Source of the DNA: Rhodospirillales bacterium
Lineage (GTDB): Bacteria > Pseudomonadota > Alphaproteobacteria > UBA8366 > Aestuariispiraceae
NCBI GenBank assembly: GCA_002696645.1
Contig: NZSA01000028.1
Span: 1-64,000 of the forward strand
DNA: 64,000 nt
Direction: 5' to 3'
Made by a program: the position numbers and the translations under genes
Shown here: one piece after another, positions 16,159 through 22,859 of the stretch
Layout: every line of letters starts with the position of its first letter
How positions within the stretch are numbered: position 1 is the stretch's first letter
Notes under the pieces: model-generated
Databases searched by the model: none
Told to the model about the DNA's origin: nothing
What the model saw: only the letters and a program-made list of their open reading frames with translations

Positions 16159-17399
16159 CAAATTTTTTCGATTCGCTTGAGACCGACAGCACCGATGCCC
16201 GCACTGCCCGACAATTGGCGCAATTGCAGGATCAGGTCGCCCTGGCACAGGCCAAAGCTCCATATTTTGCGGAAAGTCTGAAGGGTGTTGATGCGGACAG
16301 CCTGACCAGCCTTGAAGCCTTAGCCGCCCTTCCGGTGGTGCGAAAATCGGACCTGATGGACCATCAGCAATCCAATCCGCCCTTCGGCGGCATGACAGCA
16401 ACCCCGTCAGCGGATCTGGCGCGGCTGTATATGTCACCCGGCCCGATCCTGGACCCGGACGGTCATGCCCCGAATTTCGATTGGTGGCGCTTTGGGCGGG
16501 CCGCCTGGGCAGCGGGTTTGCGCAAGGGGGATCGGGTCGCGAATTGCTTTTCCTATCACCTGACCCCGGCGGGGCGCATGTTTGAAGAAGCCGCCCATGC
16601 CTGTGGTGCCGCCGTGATCCCCTGCGGCGTTGGCAATACCGAGGCTGTGGTCCAGGCCATGGCGTTATTAAAAGCCACCGCCTATTCCGGCACGCCCGAC
16701 TATCCCAAGGCGCTGTTTGAGAAGGCCGTTGAATTGGGGTTGGACCTGTCTGGCGTTAAAACTTTGATCGTAGGGGCAGGTCCGTTGTTCCCGTCGATGC
16801 GACAGGACTATCACGACCGGGGATTGGTCTGTCTGCAAACCTATGGCACCGCTGATCTGGGCAATGTCGCCTATGAAAGCAAGGCGATGGAAGGTCTGAT
16901 CACCGATGAAGGCGTGATCGTTGAAATCGTGCGCCCCGGCACCGGTGATCCCGTGCCAGAGGGTGAAGTTGGAGAGGTTGTTGTCACCCTGTTGACCAAC
17001 CGGGACTATCCGCTGATCCGCTTTGCGACCGGCGATTTGTCTGCAGTGATGAATGGCACCAGCCCCTGCGGCCGCACGGCGCCCCGCATCAAAGGCTGGA
17101 TGGGCCGTGCCGATCAAACCGCTAAAATTCGGGGCATGTTCGTGCGCCCCAGCCAGGTTGCCGAAATTGTTTCCCGCCACACGGAAATTACCAAGGCACG
17201 GATCGTGATCTCTTCTGATTCAGCAAAAAAAGACATCATGACCATACGATGTGAAGCAACGGGCGATCTGGATGCCGCCCGGCTGGCAGAAACGGTGCAG
17301 AGCGTCACAAAGCTGCGCGGTACCGTTGAGGTGGTAGAACCCGGCACCCTGCCCAATGATGGCAAGGTGATTGACGACACGCGGGATTTTTCCGCGTAA
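16155..17399 (+). CDS. Phenylacetate-CoA ligase-like AMP-binding protein
   Basis: A 414-residue member of the PaaK-like branch of adenylate-forming enzymes. Recognisable parts are the N-terminal helical LAQLQDQVALAQAKAPYF, a central CGAAVIPCGVGNTEAVVQAMALLKATAYSGTPDYP region, QTYGTADLGNVAYES near residue 225 (the A5-like motif), RFATGDLSAV near 290 and the hinge GRADQTAKIRGMFVRP near 315. The canonical N-terminal Gly/Ser/Thr P-loop (SSGTTGxPT) is replaced by MSPGPILDPDG, so nucleotide binding may differ. In related genomes this gene follows livF in the same operon; here a two-gene AT-rich cassette lies between them. Confidence 0.85.
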   Translation: MTNFFDSLETDSTDARTARQLAQLQDQVALAQAKAPYFAESLKGVDADSLTSLEALAALPVVRKSDLMDHQQSNPPFGGMTATPSADLARLYMSPGPILDPDGHAPNFDWWRFGRAAWAAGLRKGDRVANCFSYHLTPAGRMFEEAAHACGAAVIPCGVGNTEAVVQAMALLKATAYSGTPDYPKALFEKAVELGLDLSGVKTLIVGAGPLFPSMRQDYHDRGLVCLQTYGTADLGNVAYESKAMEGLITDEGVIVEIVRPGTGDPVPEGEVGEVVVTLLTNRDYPLIRFATGDLSAVMNGTSPCGRTAPRIKGWMGRADQTAKIRGMFVRPSQVAEIVSRHTEITKARIVISSDSAKKDIMTIRCEATGDLDAARLAETVQSVTKLRGTVEVVEPGTLPNDGKVIDDTRDFSA

Positions 17400-17454
17400 A
17401 GCGGGAGCGGTATTTAAAAAAAGGTTTTTATTAAAACAATGGCCTTGATTCGGC

Positions 17455-17561
17455 TGGTTGCAACGGCAGGACTTGAACCTACATCTTTCCGCCCGTATGT
17501 TCCATTTGGCAATAGACACTACGTAGATAGCAGAAGCTTTATCCAGTTAAGCTACGTTGCA
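17455..17561 (-). tRNA. tRNA-like gene with 37-nt anticodon loop (about 30-nt insertion)
   Basis: On the minus strand the sequence folds as a class I tRNA. The acceptor TGCAACG (17561-17555) pairs with CGTTGCA (17465-17459), with A73 and an encoded CCA (17457-17455). T8-A9 is followed by the D-arm GCTT/AAGC with a nine-base AACTGGATA loop that keeps A14 and GG. The T-arm GTAGG/CCTGC has loop TTCAAGT, and the variable loop is AAGAT. The anticodon stem TCTGC (17534-17530) pairs fully with GCGGA (17492-17488), but 37 bases lie between them instead of seven. Removing 30 leaves a standard 77-base tRNA. An insertion at 37/38 would leave anticodon TCT with A instead of the near-invariant U33. The 5' end lies six bases after the stop codon of the HTH gene. 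Confidence 0.6.
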
Positions 17562-17567
17562 ATATAT

Positions 17568-18059
17568 TTACTCCGAAGAAACCACTTTCAATTTCGGCTT
17601 GCCTTTCCGTTTAGCACGGGCAGATTGTTCACGTTGTTTGTGAGCAATATCATCAAGTTTTTCTTGCGCATATGGAGCGGCGGCTTCAATCAAACCATCT
17701 AGGTGATACAAATTTGTCTTACTTCCTTTCCCAAAAATTCGTCGTTCTTCACGACGAATAAGGCCCCCTTTTTCGAGCGATGCAATTCGTCTTTGAACAG
17801 TTCTTGGGTCAATACCGATTGCATTAGCTATAGTCTTCTTTGATGGGTGAGGTTTGTTTTCCTCCGTCCACCAATAACTAGCCAAGTGAAGGATGATGTT
17901 TATATCAACCGCATCCAATCCCAGAGCTTGCTGTCGCTCAATAATGATACTTGGGATGGCAGTCCATCCAGCATTCATAAGTGGCTTCGACCACTTTTTT
18001 TCATTAACCTTTAACTGGTCTGTTTCATGTTTTTGAACATCCTCTTTTTTTGTCGCCAT
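17568..18059 (-). CDS. Helix-turn-helix (HTH_36-type) protein of unknown role
   Basis: A 163-residue protein with a central winged-helix DNA-binding domain: KKTIANAIGIDPRTVQRRIASLEKGGLIRREERR near residues 84-117. The upstream part (LMNAGWTAIPSIIIERQQ, then LDAVDINIILHLASYWW) is a recurrent pattern I associate with small HTH_36 proteins scattered in proteobacteria and mobile DNA. The C-terminus is strongly basic (REQSARAKRKGKPKLKV). The ATG follows AGAAGGA. The gene is AT-rich relative to both flanks. It is followed after six bases by the tRNA-like gene on the same strand and preceded by a hairpin array, so the three look like one unit. Repressor, replication-related and element-maintenance roles are all possible. 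Confidence 0.8.
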   Translation of the reverse strand: MATKKEDVQKHETDQLKVNEKKWSKPLMNAGWTAIPSIIIERQQALGLDAVDINIILHLASYWWTEENKPHPSKKTIANAIGIDPRTVQRRIASLEKGGLIRREERRIFGKGSKTNLYHLDGLIEAAAPYAQEKLDDIAHKQREQSARAKRKGKPKLKVVSSE

Positions 18060-18091
18060 TGTTTTGTTCCTTCTTCTGACTTTGTTAAAAT

Positions 18092-18122
18092 CCTATATGT
18101 GTCCATCACCAACAAAATGCAA
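18092..18122 (-). promoter_or_regulatory. Possible promoter of the HTH/tRNA-like unit
   Basis: Reading leftwards, TTGCAT (18122-18117) and TATAGG (18097-18092) are separated by 19 bases and lie 33 bases before the HTH start codon. The spacing is longer than ideal, so support is modest. If correct, the hairpin array lies upstream of the promoter, as an operator or separate element would, rather than in the leader RNA. Confidence 0.3.
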
Positions 18123-18128
18123 ACTATA

Positions 18129-18316
18129 CCGGGAGGCAACAGTGTCTAGGGCCCCTAAATAATTAGAGATTAGCTTAGGAATGTCTACGCTAGTTACGTC
18201 TGCATAGAATCGCGTATACTTCGCGAGGCACCGACGCCTCTCACCGGGAGACACTTAAGTCTCCGAGGGCCTAGACAATGATGTCTACTGGTAGGAGGCA
18301 CTGGTGTCTAGGGGCT
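18129..18316. repeat. Cluster of six short hairpins with shared TAGACA/TGTCTA core
   Basis: Short inverted repeats occur almost back to back: AGGCA/TGTCT (18134-18138/18143-18147), TCGCG/CGCGA (18210-18214/18222-18226), GAGGC/GCCTC (18225-18229/18236-18240), GGAGAC/GTCTCC (18247-18252/18259-18264), TAGACA/TGTCTA (18272-18277/18282-18287) and AGGCA/TGTCT (18296-18300/18305-18309). The first and last belong to near-identical direct repeats, GGAGGCAACAGTGTCTAGGG and GGAGGCACTGGTGTCTAGGG, 165 bases apart and bounding the array. No ORF explains the sequence. It could be an operator array for the HTH protein, a replication or recombination site, or a structured RNA. Confidence 0.6.
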
Positions 18317-18555
18317 ATTCCAAAAAAACTTCAATTTAATACTCGCCAGAGAATTTTGCCGCACTGCTATAGCTAAATTCAGCTTTATAAATGTATCTCT
18401 AAATTTACACAGCAACGCTACCGCCATCAAATGAGAACTCGTACCTCGGTCAGTTATTGCCAGCCTTAGTTTGGGACAAAAGGGCCGTTGGTAGCTGCAG
18501 CATTTAAGTCTAAGCTGATGTCCGATCAAACTGGCCCTCCAATTGAAAGACGACA
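18317..18555. other. AT-rich non-coding stretch before the M20 gene
   Basis: No gene, terminator or tRNA is supported here. A minus-strand reading frame of about 80 codons spans it but shows no recognisable family and starts inside the M20 gene. A degenerate transposase tail was considered and not supported. The stretch probably holds the promoter of the M20 amidohydrolase gene, although no clear -35/-10 pair stands out. Confidence 0.4.
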
Positions 18556-19725
18556 ATGTCCAGTCCGACCGATCTTCAGGAACAGATGACCCGATGGCGT
18601 CACGACCTGCATGCCCACCCTGAATTCGGATTCAGTGAGAAGCGTACCGCCGCCTTTGTCGCCGCGAAACTGCGCGAATTCGGATTGGATGATGTCACCG
18701 AAGGGGTTGGCGGGACAGGCGTTGTTGGTACTTTGAAACGGGGCACCGGCAACCGTGCGATTGCCTTGCGGGCCGATATGGATGCGCTGCATATCACCGA
18801 ACAGGGCAGCCTGCCCTATAAGTCGACCCATGACGGCTATATGCATGCCTGCGGTCATGATGGGCACACCATCATGCTGTTGGGCGCGGCCAAGACCCTG
18901 ACCCAGCAGGAAGGGTTTGATGGCACGATCCGGTTTATCTTCCAGCCAGCGGAAGAATGGGGCCAAGGCGCGATAGCAATGATCAACGATGGCCTATTGG
19001 ATCGCTTCCCGTTCGAAGAAATTTACGGTCTGCACAATATGCCAGGCTATCCGATCGGCCAATTTGTGACGAAGCCGGGCGCGATCATGTCTGCGGAAGA
19101 TGTTTTTGAAATCACCCTGCGAGGCGTCGGGGGCCATGCGTCCAGACCGCATTCTGGCAGTGAAACACTGGTCGCCGCCTGCGCCCTGGTCACCAATCTA
19201 CAAACCATCGTCTCTCGACGGGTCGATCCAACAGCAGTCGCGGTGGTATCGGTTACTGAATTGACCACCGACGGCACCCGCAATGTCCTGCCAGGCCAGG
19301 CACAAATCCGGGGTGATGCCCGCAGCTTTGACCCAGCCGTCAGCGCACAGATCGAAAAGCAGATGCGCCTGATCGCCGAAGGGACGGCGCTCTCCTATAA
19401 TGTCAGTGTCGACGTCAATTATGCCCGGGAATTCATCTCTCTGTTGAATGACGAGGCCCTGACCCAGGAAGCCCTGAATGCGGCCAGGGATGTGCTAGGG
19501 TCGGATGCCGTTATGATTTCCGACGAACCCATCACCGCGTCAGAAGACTTCGCCCAGTTCCTGCGCCATGTGCCAGGATGCTTTGCCTTTCTGGGCAATG
19601 GGGAGGACTCCCTGCCACTGCACAACCCCAACTATGATTTCAACGATGCCAGCCTGACCGCCGGGGTCGCATTCCACACCGCCATCGCCCGCCGTCGCCT
19701 GCCCCTAGCGACCCCACGAGCCTAA
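18556..19725 (+). CDS. M20 family amidohydrolase (hippurate hydrolase-like)
   Basis: A 389-residue metal-dependent amidohydrolase of the M20D group (HipO, N-acyl-amino-acid and indole-3-acetyl-amino-acid hydrolases), which cleaves N-acyl amino acids. Metal-site motifs are ADMDALHI near residue 74, MHACGHDGHT near 96-105 (Cys and His ligands), PAEEWGQGA near 133 and the late ASEDFAQFL near 322. The dimerisation-domain motif GGHASRPHSG is near 195. Length is normal. It lies just beyond the AT-rich patch and may belong functionally with the acyl-CoA ligases upstream, for example by releasing acids from conjugates, but that is inference. Confidence 0.92.
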   Translation: MSSPTDLQEQMTRWRHDLHAHPEFGFSEKRTAAFVAAKLREFGLDDVTEGVGGTGVVGTLKRGTGNRAIALRADMDALHITEQGSLPYKSTHDGYMHACGHDGHTIMLLGAAKTLTQQEGFDGTIRFIFQPAEEWGQGAIAMINDGLLDRFPFEEIYGLHNMPGYPIGQFVTKPGAIMSAEDVFEITLRGVGGHASRPHSGSETLVAACALVTNLQTIVSRRVDPTAVAVVSVTELTTDGTRNVLPGQAQIRGDARSFDPAVSAQIEKQMRLIAEGTALSYNVSVDVNYAREFISLLNDEALTQEALNAARDVLGSDAVMISDEPITASEDFAQFLRHVPGCFAFLGNGEDSLPLHNPNYDFNDASLTAGVAFHTAIARRRLPLATPRA

Positions 19726-19878
19726 AACACTTTCTTAGCTTTCGCGATTGCGCCAGAGCAAAGCCTGCGCAAACAGGCTCGAGTGCGACGACGTATTTAC
19801 TGAAAAAACAGTTGGTAAGAGTATCATGTGTGAGCTCCTGCGAGCGCATGATGCTCTAACGCACGACGCGGGATATAT

Positions 19879-20208
19879 TCAGGTGGGTGCCCTGGGGATC
19901 GCGATAATGATAATCGCCCCAACAAGACAAATAACAGCGCCGGTAATATCCCAGCGATCCGGTTTGATACCTTCGACAAGCCACAACCAGACAAGGGAGC
20001 ATACAATATAGACCCCGCCATAAGCTGCGTAGGCGCGTCCAGCGGCGACGCTGTCGACCAGCGTCAACAGATACGCAAATAAGGCCAGGGATGCGATCCC
20101 CGGCAGAACCCACCAAATTGTCTTGTCGAGGCGCAGCCACGCCCAAAATGCGAAACATCCTGCGATTTCAGCAATAGCCGCGCCAATATAGGCAACGAGA
20201 GTCGGCAT
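19879..20208 (-). CDS. YnfA/UPF0060 family small membrane protein
   Basis: A 109-residue integral membrane protein with four hydrophobic helices. Family features are [22 protein letters not shown] near residues 11-33, [31 protein letters not shown] near 57-87 and a final [13 protein letters not shown] helix. YnfA is a small-multidrug-resistance-like fold protein with proposed efflux activity in some bacteria. The start follows AAGGAGA. It stands alone: gaps of about 150 bases on both sides hold no recognised gene. Confidence 0.93.
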   Translation of the reverse strand: MPTLVAYIGAAIAEIAGCFAFWAWLRLDKTIWWVLPGIASLALFAYLLTLVDSVAAGRAYAAYGGVYIVCSLVWLWLVEGIKPDRWDITGAVICLVGAIIIIAIPRAPT

Positions 20209-20363
20209 GTTGATTGTTTCTCCTTACAGCGATTACTATCAGAACCGACGCAGGCGTTATGGGCAGGGCTTCCGGCTAGCAGAGACCCTGCGCCACCTTA
20301 ATCCGGTCAAGAAATGATGGCATATGGGGCCTATCTCCGCACGACTGAGAAACCATTTCGCAA

Positions 20364-20684
20364 TTAGGCGTTTTTCCAGTTGAAAGTCAAAGGGGCTTCC
20401 CGAAAGGCAAAACGATCCAGATGAGACGCAAGTACATCTTGCAATGCATCTCTCTGCCCCGTTTCACTGGCTTCGATCCGACATTCCAGATGCGCTGGAT
20501 GGGCGGTCAGGATTACGGTTGCATCCTGTGACCAAGACCCGCTGCGGCCATCTTTCGGGAAAGTGATCCGCCCTTGCCCGGATGTGAAGTCGACCGTCAA
20601 TTTATGCGCCCAGTGCTTGCATAATTGCTGCAGATACCGGCTGCCGTTTTCGGTTGGTATTTCGGTGGTGCTGATGGTTTGCAT
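20364..20684 (-). CDS. DUF2218 domain protein
   Basis: A 106-residue soluble protein. RYLQQLCKHWAHKL near residues 17-30, the GQGRITF strand and the C-terminal LDRFAFREAPLTFNW are DUF2218 hallmarks. The domain is often found beside siderophore-interacting proteins or PadR regulators, and its biochemical role is unknown to me. The start MQTISTTE was chosen because CAGGAGA lies nine bases upstream; an in-frame start further up overlaps the PadR gene and lacks support. It is 77 bases downstream of padR on the same strand, so probably its operon partner. Confidence 0.88.
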   Translation of the reverse strand: MQTISTTEIPTENGSRYLQQLCKHWAHKLTVDFTSGQGRITFPKDGRSGSWSQDATVILTAHPAHLECRIEASETGQRDALQDVLASHLDRFAFREAPLTFNWKNA

Positions 20685-20761
20685 AGTTATATTCTCCTGA
20701 GTTTGGGGCTCTGCGTCCAAGCCGTGACGACGGCGCAGGGTGTCTTGAAGTGTCGCTCTCA

Positions 20762-21367
20762 TCACAACCGCTCAATCCGCTGGGCTGTTTCGTCCAGAAT
20801 TCCCGCGACCGTGTGCAGCATGTCTTTATCCACATCATCATTGCCCAGTCGGGATCGTATGACGCGTCGCAAATTCTCTATGGCCCGGCGCACCGGCCCG
20901 CCATCCATCCGTTGATGGGTTTCTCGCATCGCAGACATACGGGCAATGATCCCGTCAATTTCCTTTACACTGGCTGTGATTTCCAGCGTCCCCTGATCTG
21001 TGAGGGAAAATGCCTTGCGAGATCCCTCGGACTCCAACTCAGAAATCAGGTCCATTTCCTGCAACAAAGTCAGAGTTGGATAGACCATACCAGGGCTGGG
21101 CGCATAAGCCCCGCCCGTCATGGCCTCAATCTCGCGGATCAAGTCATAGCCATGGCGCGGAGTTTCCGACAACAGCTTCATCAGCAACAGGCGTAATTCG
21201 CCCGAATCAATGACCCGATGGCGACCATGGCGACGTTGATGTCCACCACCATGGTCGCGCTCATGATGATCTTTGCCAATAAAGTCATTGTCGTGGGCAC
21301 CATGCCCTCTTCCGCGGCCAGATCGTCCACCTGGATGACGGGATCGCCCTTCAATAGGATTATTCAT
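20762..21367 (-). CDS. PadR family regulator with His/Gly/Arg-rich N-terminus
   Basis: A 201-residue regulator. The winged-helix PadR domain runs from about residue 50 (LRLLLMKLLSETPRHGYDLIREIEAMTGG, then YAPSPGMVYPTLTLLQEMDLI), followed by a C-terminal helical dimerisation region. The first roughly 50 residues are low-complexity and rich in His, Gly and Arg (GRGRGHGAHDNDF, HHERDHGGGHQRRHGRHR). They could bind metal or nucleic acid, or simply be disordered. The start ATG at 21367 follows GGAGA at five bases; a TTG 12 bases upstream is less likely. It probably regulates itself and the DUF2218 gene. Confidence 0.9.
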   Translation of the reverse strand: MNNPIEGRSRHPGGRSGRGRGHGAHDNDFIGKDHHERDHGGGHQRRHGRHRVIDSGELRLLLMKLLSETPRHGYDLIREIEAMTGGAYAPSPGMVYPTLTLLQEMDLISELESEGSRKAFSLTDQGTLEITASVKEIDGIIARMSAMRETHQRMDGGPVRRAIENLRRVIRSRLGNDDVDKDMLHTVAGILDETAQRIERL

Positions 21368-21550
21368 TTTTCTCTCCAATCTATTTTAGATAAGTTAAGA
21401 TATATCATGAGTCTTTTAAAATACAAGAAACGTCGAGCAGAATTTTTGATTCAAGCATCACAAATGGCACTCTGCATCCGGTGAAAATTGCTCTTGCGCT
21501 GGGTGGAATGCCTGCTCAGGATGCGTCAGAAACATCGATAGGGTTCTGCT

Positions 21551-22195
21551 ATGTCAAACTGGGATTTGTTGTTGCCGTTCCTTGCCGCCACTGTGGTTTT
21601 TGCGCTTATTCCCGGACCGGCACTGCTCTATACCGCCGCCCAGACATTAGCGCATGGTCGACGCGGGGGATTTATGGCGGCATTGGGTTTGCAAATCGGG
21701 GGATTGTTCCACGTTGCCGCCGCCGCATTGGGATTATCAGCCCTGCTGGCCGTGGTGCCGACGCTCTACACCGCGTTGAAGATCGTGGGGGCATTGTACC
21801 TTGTCTATATGGGGATATCGATTATCCGCACCAGACTTGCCACAGAAGAGGGCAATCCAGGAACCCTGAACGGCAAACTCCGGAAGCAGGGACGCTCCGC
21901 CTTTATACAAAGCATGTCGGTGGAGATGTTGAACCCCAAGACGGCCATGTTCTTTGTTGCCTTCCTGCCACAATTTGCAGACCCCAGTGCCAGTTTCCCG
22001 ATCTGGCTCCAGATGTTGATCCTTGGGATTATTGTGAACCTGGCTGTCACCTTTGCGGATGTCGCCGCCGTCTTTCTGACCAACGCGGTAATGGCAGGCC
22101 TGCGCAAGGGACGGCACACGATGCGCATCGCCCGATGGGCCGGGGGGTCCATTCTGATTGGGTTGGGAGTCAATCTAGCGATCACGCAACGGTGA
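21551..22195 (+). CDS. LysE family amino-acid exporter
   Basis: A 214-residue membrane protein with about six hydrophobic segments. LysE/RhtB family signs are the N-terminal AATVVFALIPGPALLYTAAQTLAHGRRGGFMAALGLQIGGLFH, the central KIVGALYLVYMGISIIR and FIQSMSVEMLNPKTAMFFVAFLPQF near residues 118-142. Members export amino acids, homoserine lactones or similar small molecules; the substrate is not predictable here. It is divergent from padR across about 180 bases. A strong terminator lies about 150 bases downstream. Confidence 0.92.
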   Translation: MSNWDLLLPFLAATVVFALIPGPALLYTAAQTLAHGRRGGFMAALGLQIGGLFHVAAAALGLSALLAVVPTLYTALKIVGALYLVYMGISIIRTRLATEEGNPGTLNGKLRKQGRSAFIQSMSVEMLNPKTAMFFVAFLPQFADPSASFPIWLQMLILGIIVNLAVTFADVAAVFLTNAVMAGLRKGRHTMRIARWAGGSILIGLGVNLAITQR

Positions 22196-22260
22196 AGATT
22201 TGCCCTTAAAATGCCTTAATTGAACCTCTACAAAACCCTGTTTGCCACCCAATATCTAAA

Positions 22261-22381
22261 CTGCTGAGACCTCCCCTCTCACCGGGGCGCCCCCAAACTG
22301 CCCCGGGACGACCTTCAACAGGTCGTTGCAACCGCGATAGACGGCCGTCGATACCCCCCCATCGGCGGCCGTCGTTTTTTG
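22261..22381 (+). ncRNA. Candidate small RNA: three stem-loops with C-rich loops
   Basis: Between the LysE and cupin genes three stable hairpins follow one another: CCGGGGC/GCCCCGG (22282-22288/22300-22306, C-rich loop), ACGACCT/AGGTCGT (22308-22314/22320-22326) and a 13-bp terminator stem with loop ACCCCCCC, then a T6 tract. The preceding single strand contains ACCTCCCC. C-rich unpaired segments can pair with ribosome binding sites, as in known alphaproteobacterial and CUCCUCCC-loop regulatory RNAs. No convincing promoter is visible, so this could instead be the 3' end of the lysE mRNA. Confidence 0.35.
22340..22380 (+). terminator. Strong rho-independent terminator
   Basis: GACGGCCGTCGAT (22340-22352) pairs with ATCGGCGGCCGTC (22361-22373) apart from one T.G wobble, with loop ACCCCCCC, and is followed by TTTTTT at 22375-22380. 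It ends transcription from lysE or from the candidate small RNA. Confidence 0.85.
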
Positions 22382-22457
22382 TGGTATCCCTTATTTACAT
22401 TCGCTATCCAAGTGGCGTGATCCAATAAACCCCGACAGTGTGACGGCAGAATGATCA

Positions 22458-22772
22458 ATGCGCCATATTAAGCCCCAGGATTATACCGGAACGCGCCCCT
22501 GGGATGCGCTGGATATCGAAACAATCGATACCGCCACCATTCGGCTGCATTGGACGGACCAGGCCTATATCTGGCATGTCAATGACGGGCCGGAGGTTTT
22601 CGTGTTGCTGGACGGGTCTCTGCGCATGCATTTCCGCCATCCCGATGGCCGGGAAGACAGCCTGATGATGGAACCCGGCGACATTGTGCATTGCCAGGCT
22701 GGAGATGCCCACAAGGCGGAACCCTTAACCGCCTGTCGCATTCTGGTGGCGGAACGTGCAGGGTCAATTTAA
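22458..22772 (+). CDS. Cupin domain protein
   Basis: A 104-residue single-domain cupin. The beta-barrel motifs are visible as IWHVNDGPEVFVLLDGSLRMHF (motif 1 region, lacking the second canonical His) and MMEPGDIVHCQAGDAHKAEPL near residues 72-92 (motif 2, with PGD and H). Members bind metal and small ligands, or act as small enzymes or sensors; nothing here fixes the activity. It stands alone between the terminator and the hprK operon. Confidence 0.85.
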   Translation: MRHIKPQDYTGTRPWDALDIETIDTATIRLHWTDQAYIWHVNDGPEVFVLLDGSLRMHFRHPDGREDSLMMEPGDIVHCQAGDAHKAEPLTACRILVAERAGSI

Positions 22773-22859
22773 CCTAAAATGACTGCACAGCCTCGCCATC
22801 TTGATTGACAGGTACCACGCTGCACCGCACGCTAATTCTGGATGGGAGTGACAGGGACC

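Noticed and set aside
17411-17424. A-run/T-run pair after the PaaK-like gene as a bidirectional terminator
   Set aside because: The possible stem is only five A-T pairs with a two-base loop, too weak to call.
17524-17526. CTA in the enlarged loop as an amber-suppressor anticodon
   Set aside because: It does not sit at the right position relative to either stem, and the pairing needed to place it there is broken by three mismatches.
17502-17530. Reading the tRNA-like sequence as a normal anticodon arm with a four-pair CTGC/GTAG stem and a very long variable arm
   Set aside because: The alternative TCTGC/GCGGA stem is a full five pairs and leaves a standard five-base variable loop, so the enlarged anticodon loop explains more of the sequence.
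18129-18316. CRISPR array
   Set aside because: Repeats are short, imperfect hairpins without uniform length or regular spacers, and no cas genes are present.
18308-18556. Minus-strand frame of 82 codons, and a possible degenerate IS5-type transposase tail on the plus strand in the same stretch
   Set aside because: The minus-strand product has no recognisable domain and starts inside the M20 gene. The transposase resemblance (an NFAALL-like stretch) needs several stop codons to be ignored, and no terminal repeats are visible.
21380-21550. Riboswitch upstream of lysE
   Set aside because: The sequence is AT-rich with no match to lysine, glycine or guanidine riboswitch cores and no paired stems of note.
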